Positions 9,203 through 19,534 are shown, numbered from the stretch's first letter. The stretch: DNA of 64,000 nucleotides from Photobacterium indicum (GCF_003026215.1 NZ_PYOC01000001.1:186001-250000), one strand, 5' to 3'. The notes: generated by a model not told the origin, from the letters alone. Numbers and translations are program-made.

Positions 9203-11485
9203 TTGTTTAAGCAATATCGAATGCTAGGAAGTATTTTTTGCCTTATGGCGTTTAATCAAATGGCATTTGCCCAAGTGACCACTGATGTTGAGCCTAACCA
9301 TGATAGGAAAAAAATAGGGTTAGTGCTCAGTGGTGGTGGCGCGAAAGGTGCTGCGCATATTGGGGTGATTGAAGTACTTGAGGCTAATCGAATTCCGGTC
9401 GATATTGTGACTGGTACTAGCATGGGCGCGTATGTTGGCGGCATGTATGCCATGGGATTAGATGCAACAGAAGTTAAAAACCGTACCTTTGGAGCCGATT
9501 GGGAGGGGGGATATAAAGAGCGAGTAGGGCGCAATGATTTAGTACTGCGCCGTAAACAACAAAATGATGATTACCAACTGCATACTGATCTCGGTATTTC
9601 CCTTGAGGGCGAGTTTAAATCCAAGCCGGGGGCATTTCAAGGGCAGGGTATGGCGGTGTTACTACGCTCATTAACCCACAATCTACCGACATTAAAAAGC
9701 TTTGATGATCTGGCTATTCCTTATCGTAGTGTTGCGACAGATATTGCTAAAGTTCAACCTGTTGTACTTGATTCTGGGCATCTTGCGACGACCATGCAAG
9801 CGTCTATGACAGTACCTGGTGCGTTAAAGCCTGTTATTTGGAATAACAAACAATTAGTTGATGGCGGGGTAGTGAATAACATGCCCGTGGATGTGGCTAA
9901 AAGCCTTGGCGCTGATGTTATTATTGCAGTTGATTTACGCGACCCTCTATTACCTGAAAGTGATCTTAATAGTGCGCTAAATATTATTTCTCAGCTAACC
10001 ACTTTCATGACAAATTCAAATACAGATCATCAAATCAGCTTAATGAAAGAAGGTGATGTGTATTTACAGCCAGATGTGGCGTTTATGACCGCACCTGATT
10101 TCGATAAGATGGAATTAGCTTATCAAGCGGGTAAAAATGTTGCGCGAGCCTCTTTACCACAATTGCTGCCATATCAGTTATCTGAAGAAGATTACATTGC
10201 TTATATCAAAGCAAAACAAGATCGTCGTAGCCGTTTATCAAGTCGACCTGCATATTATATTGATAACATTGTGTTGGATAATCATACTTTGTTGTCGGAT
10301 CAGGCATTGTTGGCCTTATTGGATCTTCCTGTTGATCGGGTTATTTCGACCGAAGAACTTGAGAAAGCGGTAGAGCGTTTGCATGCGCAAGATAACTTTT
10401 CTCGAATCACGTATTTTATTGATCAAAAAGGTGACGAGAACGTTCTGAATCTTGATGTGACAGAAAAGTCGTGGGGACCTGGCTACCTTAATTTTAAATT
10501 TTCATTTGAAGATGACTTTACCAATCGTTCCGATTTTTCGTTTGGCGCCCAGTACATTTATACCGATTTAACCGATCGTGGTGGTGAATGGAAACTGGAA
10601 TGGGAAATAGGAAGCTGGAAAAAAGTAAATACTGAGTTTTACTTTCCTATTGATTACAAACAAGAGTATTTCACTGCTTTTGGTCTGGGATGGAATAACG
10701 AAATACGTAAATTTACCGCAGGGAACGACTCATTTTCAACGCTGGAACCAGGGCTGTTCAATTTCGAGACTCAATATGAGGATGTGAATACATTTGCTGA
10801 GATTGGCTGGAATATACGCCCGTGGAGCGCACTCAAGGTGGGTTATCAAGGGCAACGTGGTGATGTCACATTAATAGACAGTGATGGCACAAAAGAAAAA
10901 TACACGGCTTACGGTCCTTATATTGCCGCGACTCACGATACGCTTGATAGTTATTACTTCCCATCAGCTGGTTTACTGGTTGATGCTCGATTCGGACATA
11001 GTCAAACCAGCAGTCAAGTCGGTAGTAACGAAGCAGATGATAAGACATTTTATTACGATATTAATCTGATGAAACCTTTCTCGTACGATAGGCATACAGT
11101 ATCGGCTCTAGTGAAAACGGGTGGTTCAGATTCGAATGAATTACTGCCGATATATGTTCAAGACCTTGGTGGATTGTTCAATCTATCAGGATATCATCGC
11201 TACGAATTAAATGGCCGTTACCGTGCTTTTGGTGCGCTTATTTATCGTTACCGTTGGATCGATAATGACTTTGGCATCTTCTCTACCCCGATTTATCTTG
11301 GCGGATCATTAGAGCAAGGTGGTGTGTGGAATGATAAGTCAGACATTAGTTGGAATAGTGCGATTACTGCGGGCAGTGTTTACATCGGGATTGATTCTCC
11401 GATAGGGCCTGTTTATTTAGGCTATGGTCTAGCGGATGGCAAAGAGAGTTCGGTCTATTTCTCTTTGGGGGGCTCCTTCAAATAA
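9203..11485 (+). CDS. Patatin-like phospholipase with outer-membrane barrel (type Vd-like)
   Basis: A 760-residue exported protein. A signal peptide (cleavage likely after AFA near residue 23) is followed by a patatin domain. That domain has the oxyanion loop SGGGAKGAAHIG near residue 43, the nucleophile motif GTSMGA near residue 71, and the catalytic aspartate in DGG (LVDGGVVNN, about residue 220), so the Ser-Asp dyad is intact. A POTRA-like segment (about 350-420) and a C-terminal 16-strand-type barrel ending in ...YFSLGGSFK follow. This matches the PlpD/type Vd class of secreted phospholipases. The start is a TTG, chosen because AAGGA lies six bases upstream; an ATG six codons in lacks such a site. 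A terminator follows at 11673. Confidence 0.85.
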   Translation: MFKQYRMLGSIFCLMAFNQMAFAQVTTDVEPNHDRKKIGLVLSGGGAKGAAHIGVIEVLEANRIPVDIVTGTSMGAYVGGMYAMGLDATEVKNRTFGADWEGGYKERVGRNDLVLRRKQQNDDYQLHTDLGISLEGEFKSKPGAFQGQGMAVLLRSLTHNLPTLKSFDDLAIPYRSVATDIAKVQPVVLDSGHLATTMQASMTVPGALKPVIWNNKQLVDGGVVNNMPVDVAKSLGADVIIAVDLRDPLLPESDLNSALNIISQLTTFMTNSNTDHQISLMKEGDVYLQPDVAFMTAPDFDKMELAYQAGKNVARASLPQLLPYQLSEEDYIAYIKAKQDRRSRLSSRPAYYIDNIVLDNHTLLSDQALLALLDLPVDRVISTEELEKAVERLHAQDNFSRITYFIDQKGDENVLNLDVTEKSWGPGYLNFKFSFEDDFTNRSDFSFGAQYIYTDLTDRGGEWKLEWEIGSWKKVNTEFYFPIDYKQEYFTAFGLGWNNEIRKFTAGNDSFSTLEPGLFNFETQYEDVNTFAEIGWNIRPWSALKVGYQGQRGDVTLIDSDGTKEKYTAYGPYIAATHDTLDSYYFPSAGLLVDARFGHSQTSSQVGSNEADDKTFYYDINLMKPFSYDRHTVSALVKTGGSDSNELLPIYVQDLGGLFNLSGYHRYELNGRYRAFGALIYRYRWIDNDFGIFSTPIYLGGSLEQGGVWNDKSDISWNSAITAGSVYIGIDSPIGPVYLGYGLADGKESSVYFSLGGSFK

Positions 11486-11672
11486 TGAAAGCGATTGATT
11501 AACAACGTGAATATTTTGACATTAGGCTGACATTTTACCGAAGAGAAAGGGCAAACTGGTTAGCGATATAACCTTTGTCCCTTTCAATAAGAGCTGCGGG
11601 ATGTTGAATAGTCTGTCATGGATGGTAGATATTGAATGTTCTTCTCTGTTGAAATGTAAATTATGAGTTTTT

Positions 11673-11702
11673 GCGAGCCATGTATATGGCTCGCTTTTTT
11701 TT
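11673..11702 (+). terminator. Intrinsic terminator after the patatin gene
   Basis: Perfect 9-bp stem GCGAGCCAT / ATGGCTCGC with a 4-base loop, followed by eight T. It sits between the convergent patatin gene and ttrA and could serve mainly the former. Confidence 0.85.
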
Positions 11703-11743
11703 GCCAGGGTGTTATCGAATCAAAATAGTACCAAAGATACTTT

Positions 11744-14700
11744 TTAGATTTTTGCTATTTTAGCTGGAAGAGCCTGCCTTGCTGCTGCACCGACTACCCA
11801 ATCAAGTAATACCCCTTTCCCCTCTCGTGTTGGATCGGTTAAGCCTATATCGTTAATATTTACGCCATCAGCGTTATATTTATTAATTGGCTGAACCTTA
11901 TCACCAATGGTGTGCGATCTTGCTCCTAGCTCTTTGTGGCCAAAGCCATGCTCTATGCCGAGAGTGCCTTGTTGTACCCCTTCGACAATCATCGCAATGG
12001 CTACTGTCGAATTACTTGGGGTGGTAATCGTGAATTGATCCCCTGTATTTAACTCCCACTTCAGTGCATCTTGCGGGTGTATATACACTGGGTTTACCCC
12101 CTTAATCGAATTTAAACGCGGTGATAAATTTGAAACTGCACTGTGAATATTGGATTTGAAGTTCGTTAAAGTAAATGGCCATTCTTGTCCGGGATATTGT
12201 TCACGAAGGGGCGTGCCATCAGCCAGTTTTTGTGGATACCATGTTGGGCAACCAGAATAAAACTGGCCCGATAGCGTATTTCGTGACGTACCCAATTTTT
12301 CATTCCAAATTGCTAACGGCTTTTTCCACTGATACTTCATGAATTTACCGTTATAACTTTCAGAGGCATCTTCAAATCGCCCACCACGAGAAAGAATAAA
12401 GGCGACTTTACCCAGTTCTTCTTCTGTCAGAATCCGTTGCATGTCGGGCAATAAACGTTCTAATCCTGATAGGTATATATCTTCCGCACTGGCGGCGGGC
12501 ACGCCTTTCGCTACATACGCTAAATTAGCCGCCGATCGTAGGTAAAAATCTTCCGCATTATGAATAGCGTGCCAATTACCTTGTGCATCTTTAATTGCAT
12601 TGTCACCAAAGCCTCCTAAAGATAAACGCTTGGCAATATCGATGAAAAAGTTTTCTAAGTTAATGGCGCGCCCATCGGCCGTTTTTTCTGTAAGAGGCTT
12701 CACGATTGGCCAACGTGCTGTTACAGCTTTGGTCGGAACACCATGCCATGGGCTGGTCATTCCCCAGCTTTCATAGGTGACTGTATCTGGCACGATATAA
12801 TCAGAAAGGGCGGTTGTTTCATTAATGAATGAATCGACAGAGATAATTAATGGCAGCTCTTTCGGATCTTTGAGCTTTTCACCAATAAGATCTTGTAAGC
12901 CTGGTACACCATATAAAGGGTTAGCCATATGATTGATCCACGCTTTTAAACGGTAAGGATAACCATCGATTGCGGCTGATAAATGTTCCGTTAATAACGG
13001 GGCAGAGATTGGATACCAAGGCGCACGAGTAGGGTAAGGCGATGTGCCTGCCGCGATTTTTCGTTTGTATTCGCTGGTTTTTTCGTAAGGGAATTTACTA
13101 CGTGATAAAAACACGCCTTTAGGCCCGACTTTACCCGGGAAGGTGGTGAAATCATAACGCGCCCCGTTGGCGGATGTTGGGTAGCCACCAGCCTTGGCCA
13201 TTACACCGCCTTTTAGATTGATATTACCGATCATCGCGTTCAGCATCAGAATGGTATAGGCGTTGTAGAAACCGTTGCTGTGCATATTGCCGCCATGGGT
13301 ATCGACAACGGCTTTAGTGCCGTGTGATGTAAAGCGCTGAGCAATGCTTACTATCTGGTCTTCTGAGATCCCACATTGTTCGCTGTAGTATGCGATGTCG
13401 TATTTAAAGGCTTGTTCTTTTAAATGCTGAAAGGATGATTTTACCCGTACCCTGCCTTGTGTCGTTTCCATTTCTGTATCAACAAATAATTGAGCAGGTT
13501 TTTCTTGGGTATTGATACTCAGGGTATTGGTTTTTGCATCCATTATTAAATAAGCATCTGTTTCTGAACGCACTTCACCCTCATAAGGCATACCCATGTC
13601 GGAAGCACGCAAGAAAGAACCAAAGCGGGGATGACTTTCATCACTGATCACCAAGTGTGTCGCGTTACACCAGTGCGCCGTACCAGCTGCATGCATGGCT
13701 TGAGCGCTTGGTTGTGATAAAAAAGTGCGGTTGTAACGCTCGTTGGCAATGATCCACTGAATCATTCCCATCACAAGGGCGGAGTCGGTACCGGGTTTGA
13801 TCGGTAGCCAGTTATTGTTTAACCCTGCGGCTAAACTTGATGATGCAGGCAGGGCGGGGGCAACCACGACATATTCAAAACTGCCATTGGTGCGGGCATT
13901 GGCGAGCTGCCTTGCTTGGCGTTTAAAGGGGTTGCCTGCTTGTGCTGGCGACATCCCAATAAACAATGCAAATTTAGTATTATCCAGATCGGGCTTTACG
14001 TGTGAGAACTTATCTAAGTCATTCATCAATGCGCCAGAACCGGCACGGAAGGCATAACCACAGTACGAACCGTGATGACCAAAATTACGCGTACCAAAGC
14101 TGTTAAAGGCAAAGCGTTTTAGAATATCATCCCGACCTTCATTGCCCGCATTGGTCACTAATAATTGATTGGCTTTAGGGCCGTATTCAGGGTTATTGGG
14201 GTCGACTGGGGTGGTTAAGTCGCGAATGGCTTTTAATCCATCAACATGGCCTTCATTAAAGAGATCGCCCCCTTCAGTCACTTCTGTGAGTAATTGCTCA
14301 TAGCTAATCGGAACCCATTTCCCTTCACCACGCTTGCCAACGCGCTTTAATGGTTGGGTAATACGATATGGGCTGTTACGTATTTCCAACATGCCATTGC
14401 CACGCGCGCAGGCAGTCGAACGCCCGGCTAAACCGGCTTCACCTGTTAGTGATAGATACGCCTGTTTGACTGGGGTGTTAAAGGGAATTTGTTGATCATT
14501 TGATAACGGGTGATAGGGATTACCTGAGATCCGTAAAATTTCATCCGTTTTATTATCAACACGAACTCTTACACCACATAGCGTCCAACAACCAAAACAC
14601 ATCGAAGGAGCAACACGCTGATTAGGGTTTGAAATTAAATTACCGTTCTCATTAACTTTGTATTCAGGCTCCAGTGAATTACCAAAGTGAGCATCTTTAG

Positions 14701-14833
14701 TCGGTACACCTGATGTACCTGTTACCAAGCCTTCAGCCATATGCTGGGCTGTTGAAGAATACCCTGCAGCAAATGCAGATACACCACCGACAGCCAGACC
14801 AGATTTGATGAATTGACGACGTTTCTTATCCAT
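11744..14833 (-). CDS. ttrA: Tetrathionate reductase catalytic subunit TtrA
   Basis: A 1029-residue periplasmic molybdopterin enzyme that reduces tetrathionate to thiosulfate as a terminal electron acceptor. The N-terminus has a twin-arginine signal (KKRRQFIKSG) ending at an Ala-rich region near residue 28. A 4Fe-4S motif follows (CFGCWTLCG near residue 80, and CARGNG near 140), then molybdopterin oxidoreductase domains and a C-terminal molydopterin dinucleotide-binding domain (about 880-1010). Length agrees with Salmonella TtrA. It is last in ttrB-ttrC-ttrA and starts 11 bp after ttrC. No truncation seen. Confidence 0.93.
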   Translation of the reverse strand: MDKKRRQFIKSGLAVGGVSAFAAGYSSTAQHMAEGLVTGTSGVPTKDAHFGNSLEPEYKVNENGNLISNPNQRVAPSMCFGCWTLCGVRVRVDNKTDEILRISGNPYHPLSNDQQIPFNTPVKQAYLSLTGEAGLAGRSTACARGNGMLEIRNSPYRITQPLKRVGKRGEGKWVPISYEQLLTEVTEGGDLFNEGHVDGLKAIRDLTTPVDPNNPEYGPKANQLLVTNAGNEGRDDILKRFAFNSFGTRNFGHHGSYCGYAFRAGSGALMNDLDKFSHVKPDLDNTKFALFIGMSPAQAGNPFKRQARQLANARTNGSFEYVVVAPALPASSSLAAGLNNNWLPIKPGTDSALVMGMIQWIIANERYNRTFLSQPSAQAMHAAGTAHWCNATHLVISDESHPRFGSFLRASDMGMPYEGEVRSETDAYLIMDAKTNTLSINTQEKPAQLFVDTEMETTQGRVRVKSSFQHLKEQAFKYDIAYYSEQCGISEDQIVSIAQRFTSHGTKAVVDTHGGNMHSNGFYNAYTILMLNAMIGNINLKGGVMAKAGGYPTSANGARYDFTTFPGKVGPKGVFLSRSKFPYEKTSEYKRKIAAGTSPYPTRAPWYPISAPLLTEHLSAAIDGYPYRLKAWINHMANPLYGVPGLQDLIGEKLKDPKELPLIISVDSFINETTALSDYIVPDTVTYESWGMTSPWHGVPTKAVTARWPIVKPLTEKTADGRAINLENFFIDIAKRLSLGGFGDNAIKDAQGNWHAIHNAEDFYLRSAANLAYVAKGVPAASAEDIYLSGLERLLPDMQRILTEEELGKVAFILSRGGRFEDASESYNGKFMKYQWKKPLAIWNEKLGTSRNTLSGQFYSGCPTWYPQKLADGTPLREQYPGQEWPFTLTNFKSNIHSAVSNLSPRLNSIKGVNPVYIHPQDALKWELNTGDQFTITTPSNSTVAIAMIVEGVQQGTLGIEHGFGHKELGARSHTIGDKVQPINKYNADGVNINDIGLTDPTREGKGVLLDWVVGAAARQALPAKIAKI

Positions 14834-14844
14834 AATATTGCCCT

Positions 14845-15981
14845 CTACAGTACGTGGTGCGCAGACGGCGCAACAGATGAAGATAAAAGAGTTCGGGAAG
14901 TTTTAGCTTGATGCACGACTTCGCTTAATACCGCGGCGAGTGCAATCCACAAACCTGCCATGGCGACAATGCCCAATAGCCCTGCTGGTCCCATTGGCAA
15001 CTCATAAGGATAAGTGCCAGCATCGTAACGGGGGATGGTTTGTACATCCATAATGGTGACCCAGCGAAGATACCAACAACTGATTAACGTGATGGTACTG
15101 GTAATGACTAAGCCTATTTTTCTGGTGGAAAAACACTGTGCCGTAAAACGAATGGCAAGGGCAATACAGCAAATAAATAAAATAGTGAGCACGGTTAAAC
15201 GAGTAACCCATTGCGGATCGTTAAGTAACGCTAAGCTATTACTGTTCACTACCCATAGAGGCAATAAAATCAAGGCTAAAACGGCACTTAATAATATGGT
15301 GCGCTTAAGCAGAATACTATCACCGTTAGTGAGGGCTGGTTTTGCTGTGAGGCTCGGCTCGGTTGTGAGCAGCAACATAATGCTGGTTAAGCTAATCGCT
15401 CCTAGAAAAGCGGTGACAAACCACAGTAATGGTGAAGCTAACTGATGCCATAACGGACGGCTTTGAACTACCGCAATTTCAGCGCCGGTATACAGCGCAA
15501 TGGTTAAACCAGATAGTGCGGTCAATACGGTTAATGCGATAAAAGCGTTTGATGGTACCGTCCAATTTCCAAGGGTTAACTTACTGGCGAGTTTAACGAT
15601 GCGGTAGGGGCTGTTTTCGAGTTGTTGAATATCAGGACGCAAATACAGCCATGCCACTATTACCGCTAAAGCAGAAAAAATCGGTAAGAATAATGATCCG
15701 TTCGACATCCACGACCATGAGGTTAAATGGGTAAAGAAGTGCCAAGCCCGTCCCGGTTGATGAAGATCGGCAGTTAACGCTAACGGACCGACAACCGCTG
15801 AAATAGCTAACACAAGTGCGAGGGCGGCACGTAATGCATGGCTCGTGTGGCGTTTAAATACACATGCGATACAAAATAAAATGGCGGCGGCGTAAGCTGA
15901 TCCAATATAGAAAAAGTACTGTACTGCCCAGGGCAACCAAGCGATGTCCTGTGGAGGAACAAGAATTTCAGTGATGTTCAT
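14845..15981 (-). CDS. ttrC: Tetrathionate reductase membrane subunit TtrC
   Basis: A 378-residue polytopic inner-membrane protein of the NrfD/PsrC type with about nine hydrophobic segments. It takes electrons from menaquinol and passes them to TtrB and TtrA. The sequence starts MNITEILVPPQDIAWLPW, and it contains LHQPGRAWHFF near residue 74, a typical NrfD-family motif in the quinol-binding region. Its ATG overlaps the ttrB stop by one base (TAATG), showing translational coupling. Confidence 0.9.
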   Translation of the reverse strand: MNITEILVPPQDIAWLPWAVQYFFYIGSAYAAAILFCIACVFKRHTSHALRAALALVLAISAVVGPLALTADLHQPGRAWHFFTHLTSWSWMSNGSLFLPIFSALAVIVAWLYLRPDIQQLENSPYRIVKLASKLTLGNWTVPSNAFIALTVLTALSGLTIALYTGAEIAVVQSRPLWHQLASPLLWFVTAFLGAISLTSIMLLLTTEPSLTAKPALTNGDSILLKRTILLSAVLALILLPLWVVNSNSLALLNDPQWVTRLTVLTILFICCIALAIRFTAQCFSTRKIGLVITSTITLISCWYLRWVTIMDVQTIPRYDAGTYPYELPMGPAGLLGIVAMAGLWIALAAVLSEVVHQAKTSRTLLSSSVAPSAHHVL

Positions 15982-16769
15982 TACTTCTCTCCTTGGGGAT
16001 CATAAATCGCCGCTTTACCGTCAATGTACGAGCTAAATTCAGTGTTCAAGCCGATATAGAACACATGCGGTTTAGTGTTCTCTTCTGGTTTCAATACTTT
16101 TATTTCGTCTTTATGTTCAACGAGCAGTCGGTTTATTTCGCTACTTGGGTTATTTAAATCCCCAATGATCCGCGCACCACCTACACACGTTTCCACACAA
16201 GCGGGCAGTAAACCTTGCTCTAAACGATGGGCGCAAAAGGTACATTTATCGGCTGTAAGGGTTTCTTCATTGATGAAGCGAGCATCGTAAGGACAAGCCT
16301 GTACACAATAGGCACAGGCGACACAGCGCTTGTTATCAACCATGACAATGCCGTCTTCACGTTGGTAAGTGGCCTGTACTGGGCAGACTTTGACGCAGGG
16401 TGGGTTATCACAATGGTTACACAGACGAGGCAGCATAAAAGACTTCACCTGTTTCGTGCCTGTACTACCATCATCAAGGGTAACTTCATATTGCTTTACG
16501 GTGGTGCGGAATTGGCCAATAGGCGCTTGGTTTTCAATACTACAGCCGACTGTACAAGCTTGGCAGCCGACACACCTACGCAAATCGACCACCATGGCAT
16601 AGCGTTTTCCTTTCATGCCTTTGCGGTCAGGTTGATCGTTGTTTTTAAATTTATTGCCCACCACAATGTGGCCTGTTGAGGCGTTGCTTGCTTGTACGAC
16701 AGGAATTAATGCGGCACCCGCGGTTATTGCGCCAATGCCTGATAACAATCGTCTTTTACTTGGATCCAT
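15981..16769 (-). CDS. ttrB: Tetrathionate reductase iron-sulfur subunit TtrB
   Basis: A periplasmic electron-transfer subunit carrying four 4Fe-4S clusters: CVGCQACTVGC, CNHCDNPPCVKVC, CVACAYCVQAC and CTFC...C...C are all present. A Tat-like signal (KRRLLSG) is at the N-terminus. I place the start at 16769 (MDPSKRRLL), because AAGG lies upstream at good distance. Longer starts at 16787 (MSKVCS) or 16850 are possible. The protein is then 262 residues, near the known TtrB length. First gene of ttrBCA, divergent from ttrSR across a 212-bp control region. Confidence 0.92.
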   Translation of the reverse strand: MDPSKRRLLSGIGAITAGAALIPVVQASNASTGHIVVGNKFKNNDQPDRKGMKGKRYAMVVDLRRCVGCQACTVGCSIENQAPIGQFRTTVKQYEVTLDDGSTGTKQVKSFMLPRLCNHCDNPPCVKVCPVQATYQREDGIVMVDNKRCVACAYCVQACPYDARFINEETLTADKCTFCAHRLEQGLLPACVETCVGGARIIGDLNNPSSEINRLLVEHKDEIKVLKPEENTKPHVFYIGLNTEFSSYIDGKAAIYDPQGEK

Positions 16770-16981
16770 ACTGCATACCTTGCTCATTAGTAGAGAGACA
16801 AGGTGATTGTCGTAAATCGACGGTTCTTCGCCTATTGTGGTTTTCCACATACCCTATTTAGGATTGATCTAAGACAAGATAAAACAGTGTTATTCCTCAC
16901 GCTTCGCATCATCCTTGGTGAGGTTAGTGTCATAATGAATCAAGAAAGAGCCCGTATCGGCAATTATGATCAAGTGGATAA

Positions 16982-18928
16982 ATGAACAAAATGAAGTGTT
17001 GGATAGTGCCTAGCCTTAAAAGAGACTCACAAAAAAAGAAGCCCCAAAAGAAGCCCCAAAAGAAGCAAAGATCATGCGTTGCTGGTGGATATTGGCTTAA
17101 CGTGATCGGCTATTCTGTGGTGACTCTTGCTGCTATCGCTTTTCCTCACACTATTTTCGCGAAAGATCTCCAGTCTGCCGATAGTGCCATTAATCAAAAA
17201 GTTGATGTCGGTATTTTAGCTACTAGAGGTAATTTAGAAGCTTTAAACCGTTGGCAGCCAACCATGGATTGGTTAGAACGTAAAATTCCCCGTACTGAAT
17301 TTGTATTACACCCCTATACGCTTGAACAAATGACAGATGCGGTAAAAACTCAGACGGTCGATTTTGTGATCACCAACCCTGGGCAGTCTGTTCGATTAGG
17401 GCGTCAATATCCCCTTTCTTGGTTGGCAACGTTAAGAAGTCAGCAACAAGGTGGCACGACATTGGCAATAGGTTCTGCTTTGGTAGTGCGTAACGACTCC
17501 CCATATTTCACGCTTACTGATTTAGATAACCAGCCAGTGGCTGCGGTATCTGATAGTGCATTTGGCGGCTATTTAACCTTACGCCGAAATATGCAGCAAC
17601 TGAGCTTAGATCCGAATCGTTTTTTCTCGACAGTTGATTTTATTGGTTTTCCACTCGATGCCATTTTGTACAAATTACGTGATAAACACGTAGAAGCGGC
17701 GGTACTACCTGTTTGCCAACTAGAAACAATGGGAAAGGAAGGGTTAATCGATTTTAGTCAGTACCGAGTTTTAGATAACCAAGCGCCAGTGGGTTTTGGC
17801 TGCCAAGTATCAACTGCGTTATACCCTAATTGGTCTTTTGCCAAAACAGGTAAAGCATCTGAAACCTTAGCCAAGAAAATTGCACGCGCATTGTTGGATC
17901 TTCCAGAGCGAGATCCTGCGGCAATCGCTGCGAATTCATTAGGTTGGTCGGCACCGATCAGTCAATTAAAAATTGATAAGTTGTATCAAGATCTTGATCT
18001 TCACCCGTTACAAAAGCCATGGTGGCAAGAAGCATTAACTTGGCTGAAGAGTAATCAGCAATGGGGTTGGACGTTTCTACTCTTTGTTGTTGTTCTCAAT
18101 TTGTATCACTTTTTACTGGAGTACCGTTTTAGCCGCAATCAACGGCTATTAATTGCGACTCAAAATCGATTAAAAGAAAAGAATGCCATGCTAGAACATG
18201 CCCAAAGAGTGGCAATTGTCGGCGAGTTAGGCGGCAGTATTGCCCATGAAATCAACCAGCCGTTATCTGCTATTCGTAACTATAGCCAAGGTGGTTTAGT
18301 GCGAATAAACAAAGGATCATCAGCTGATGATCTTAAAGTGGTATTAGAAAAAATCCAACAACAAGTTATTAGGGCGGATGATATTGTTCAGCGGTTACGA
18401 TCCTTGATAAAAAAACGGCCAATCAACAAGCAATACAGCAATGTGCAGGCATTGATCACCGATGCCGTCATGTTGCTAGATCATGACTTAATTAAGCATC
18501 AAATTACGTTATCGATGACAGAAAGCGGACAAGCTGTGCCTGTCTATCTTGACCCTATTGGCTTCCAGCAATTACTGTTGAACCTAGTCAAAAATGCGAT
18601 GGATGCTTGTGTGCTGAATGATCAAAAGCAGAGCCTTCAGAAGCAGCATACTCAAGAAAAGTATCAAATAGTGATTGATACAGAATACCTACCAGTAGAA
18701 AAACAAATGAAGCTGGTGGTTACGGATAATGGTATTGGATTGGAAGCAGATGCTGCGTTATTGCAGAGTGCTTTCTTTACCACAAAAGAAGAGGGGTTAG
18801 GTTTGGGTTTAGCTATTTGCCGTGATGTGGTTGAAGATCATCACGGTACATTGGCGATGACCGCTAATAATCCTCATGGCTGTCGTATTGAAGTGCGTTT
18901 GCCTTATATCGCTAATACCGAAAATTAA
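16982..18928 (+). CDS. ttrS: Tetrathionate sensor histidine kinase TtrS
   Basis: A 648-residue sensor kinase that detects tetrathionate in the periplasm and phosphorylates TtrR. After a positively charged N-terminus and one membrane segment (about residues 42-60) there is a PhnD-like periplasmic binding domain (DVGILATRGNLEAL to about residue 350). A second membrane segment (WGWTFLLFVVVLNLYHFLL) and the kinase core follow: phospho-acceptor His422 in GSIAHEINQPLSA, N box LVKNAMDAC, G boxes DNGIGL and GLGLGLAIC. The N-terminus has a lysine-rich tract (KKKPQKKPQKKQ) made by a 12-bp tandem DNA repeat around 17034-17068. The partner ttrR follows after 15 bp. Confidence 0.92.
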   Translation: MNKMKCWIVPSLKRDSQKKKPQKKPQKKQRSCVAGGYWLNVIGYSVVTLAAIAFPHTIFAKDLQSADSAINQKVDVGILATRGNLEALNRWQPTMDWLERKIPRTEFVLHPYTLEQMTDAVKTQTVDFVITNPGQSVRLGRQYPLSWLATLRSQQQGGTTLAIGSALVVRNDSPYFTLTDLDNQPVAAVSDSAFGGYLTLRRNMQQLSLDPNRFFSTVDFIGFPLDAILYKLRDKHVEAAVLPVCQLETMGKEGLIDFSQYRVLDNQAPVGFGCQVSTALYPNWSFAKTGKASETLAKKIARALLDLPERDPAAIAANSLGWSAPISQLKIDKLYQDLDLHPLQKPWWQEALTWLKSNQQWGWTFLLFVVVLNLYHFLLEYRFSRNQRLLIATQNRLKEKNAMLEHAQRVAIVGELGGSIAHEINQPLSAIRNYSQGGLVRINKGSSADDLKVVLEKIQQQVIRADDIVQRLRSLIKKRPINKQYSNVQALITDAVMLLDHDLIKHQITLSMTESGQAVPVYLDPIGFQQLLLNLVKNAMDACVLNDQKQSLQKQHTQEKYQIVIDTEYLPVEKQMKLVVTDNGIGLEADAALLQSAFFTTKEEGLGLGLAICRDVVEDHHGTLAMTANNPHGCRIEVRLPYIANTEN

Positions 18929-18943
18929 AGAAGGAAACTACAC

Positions 18944-19534
18944 GTGCCATTACCAGTCTTTGTTGTTGATGATGATGAATCAGTACGTGATTCATTAGCC
19001 TTCATGCTTGAGGGGTATGATTTTAGCGTTGAAAGTTACGCTGATGGTGTAACGTTTCTTGATCAAGCGAATATTGAACAAGCCGGTTGCGTGGTGTTAG
19101 ACATTCGAATGCCAATCATGATGGGACAGCAAGTTCATCGGCTATTAAAAGATAAAAACAGCCCCCTCGTGGTTATTTTTTTGACTGGTCATGGTGATGT
19201 GCCTATGGCTGTTGAAGCACTTAAACATGGTGCGATTGATTTCTTCCAAAAGCCGGTTGATGGTGAAAAACTAGTGGCTGCGATTCATCATGCTGAAAAA
19301 AAATCCTTACACAATCAAAGCCAACTGTTATTACACAAAGCGTTTGAAACATTAACGACTCGCGAGCAAGACCTTTTACGTTTATTAGTCAAAGGTTATA
19401 AAAACCAACAAATATCCGATGAATTATGTATTGCTGTACGTACGGTTGAAGTGCACCGTTCTAGTTTGATGAAGAAACTCCATGCAAAAACTATCGCAGA
19501 ATTAGTGATGTTCTATTCGCAAATTAAAACGTAA
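18944..19534 (+). CDS. ttrR: Tetrathionate response regulator TtrR
   Basis: A 196-residue FixJ/NarL-type response regulator: receiver domain with acidic pocket VVDDDESVRDS, phospho-acceptor Asp53 (VVLDIRMP) and the conserved Lys in FFQKPVDG, then a LuxR-type helix-turn-helix (LTTREQDLLRLLVKGYKNQQIS). It activates ttrBCA when phosphorylated by TtrS. The start is GTG at 18944 with AAGGAA seven bases upstream, and this start gives the usual N-terminus. Confidence 0.92.
   Translation: MPLPVFVVDDDESVRDSLAFMLEGYDFSVESYADGVTFLDQANIEQAGCVVLDIRMPIMMGQQVHRLLKDKNSPLVVIFLTGHGDVPMAVEALKHGAIDFFQKPVDGEKLVAAIHHAEKKSLHNQSQLLLHKAFETLTTREQDLLRLLVKGYKNQQISDELCIAVRTVEVHRSSLMKKLHAKTIAELVMFYSQIKT

Noticed and set aside
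16965-16978. TATGATCAAGTGGATAA-like sequence upstream of ttrS as an RctB site
   Set aside because: It resembles the control-region sites (AATGATCAAGAG) only over TATGATCAAG and lies in a promoter with its own regulation; too weak to claim.
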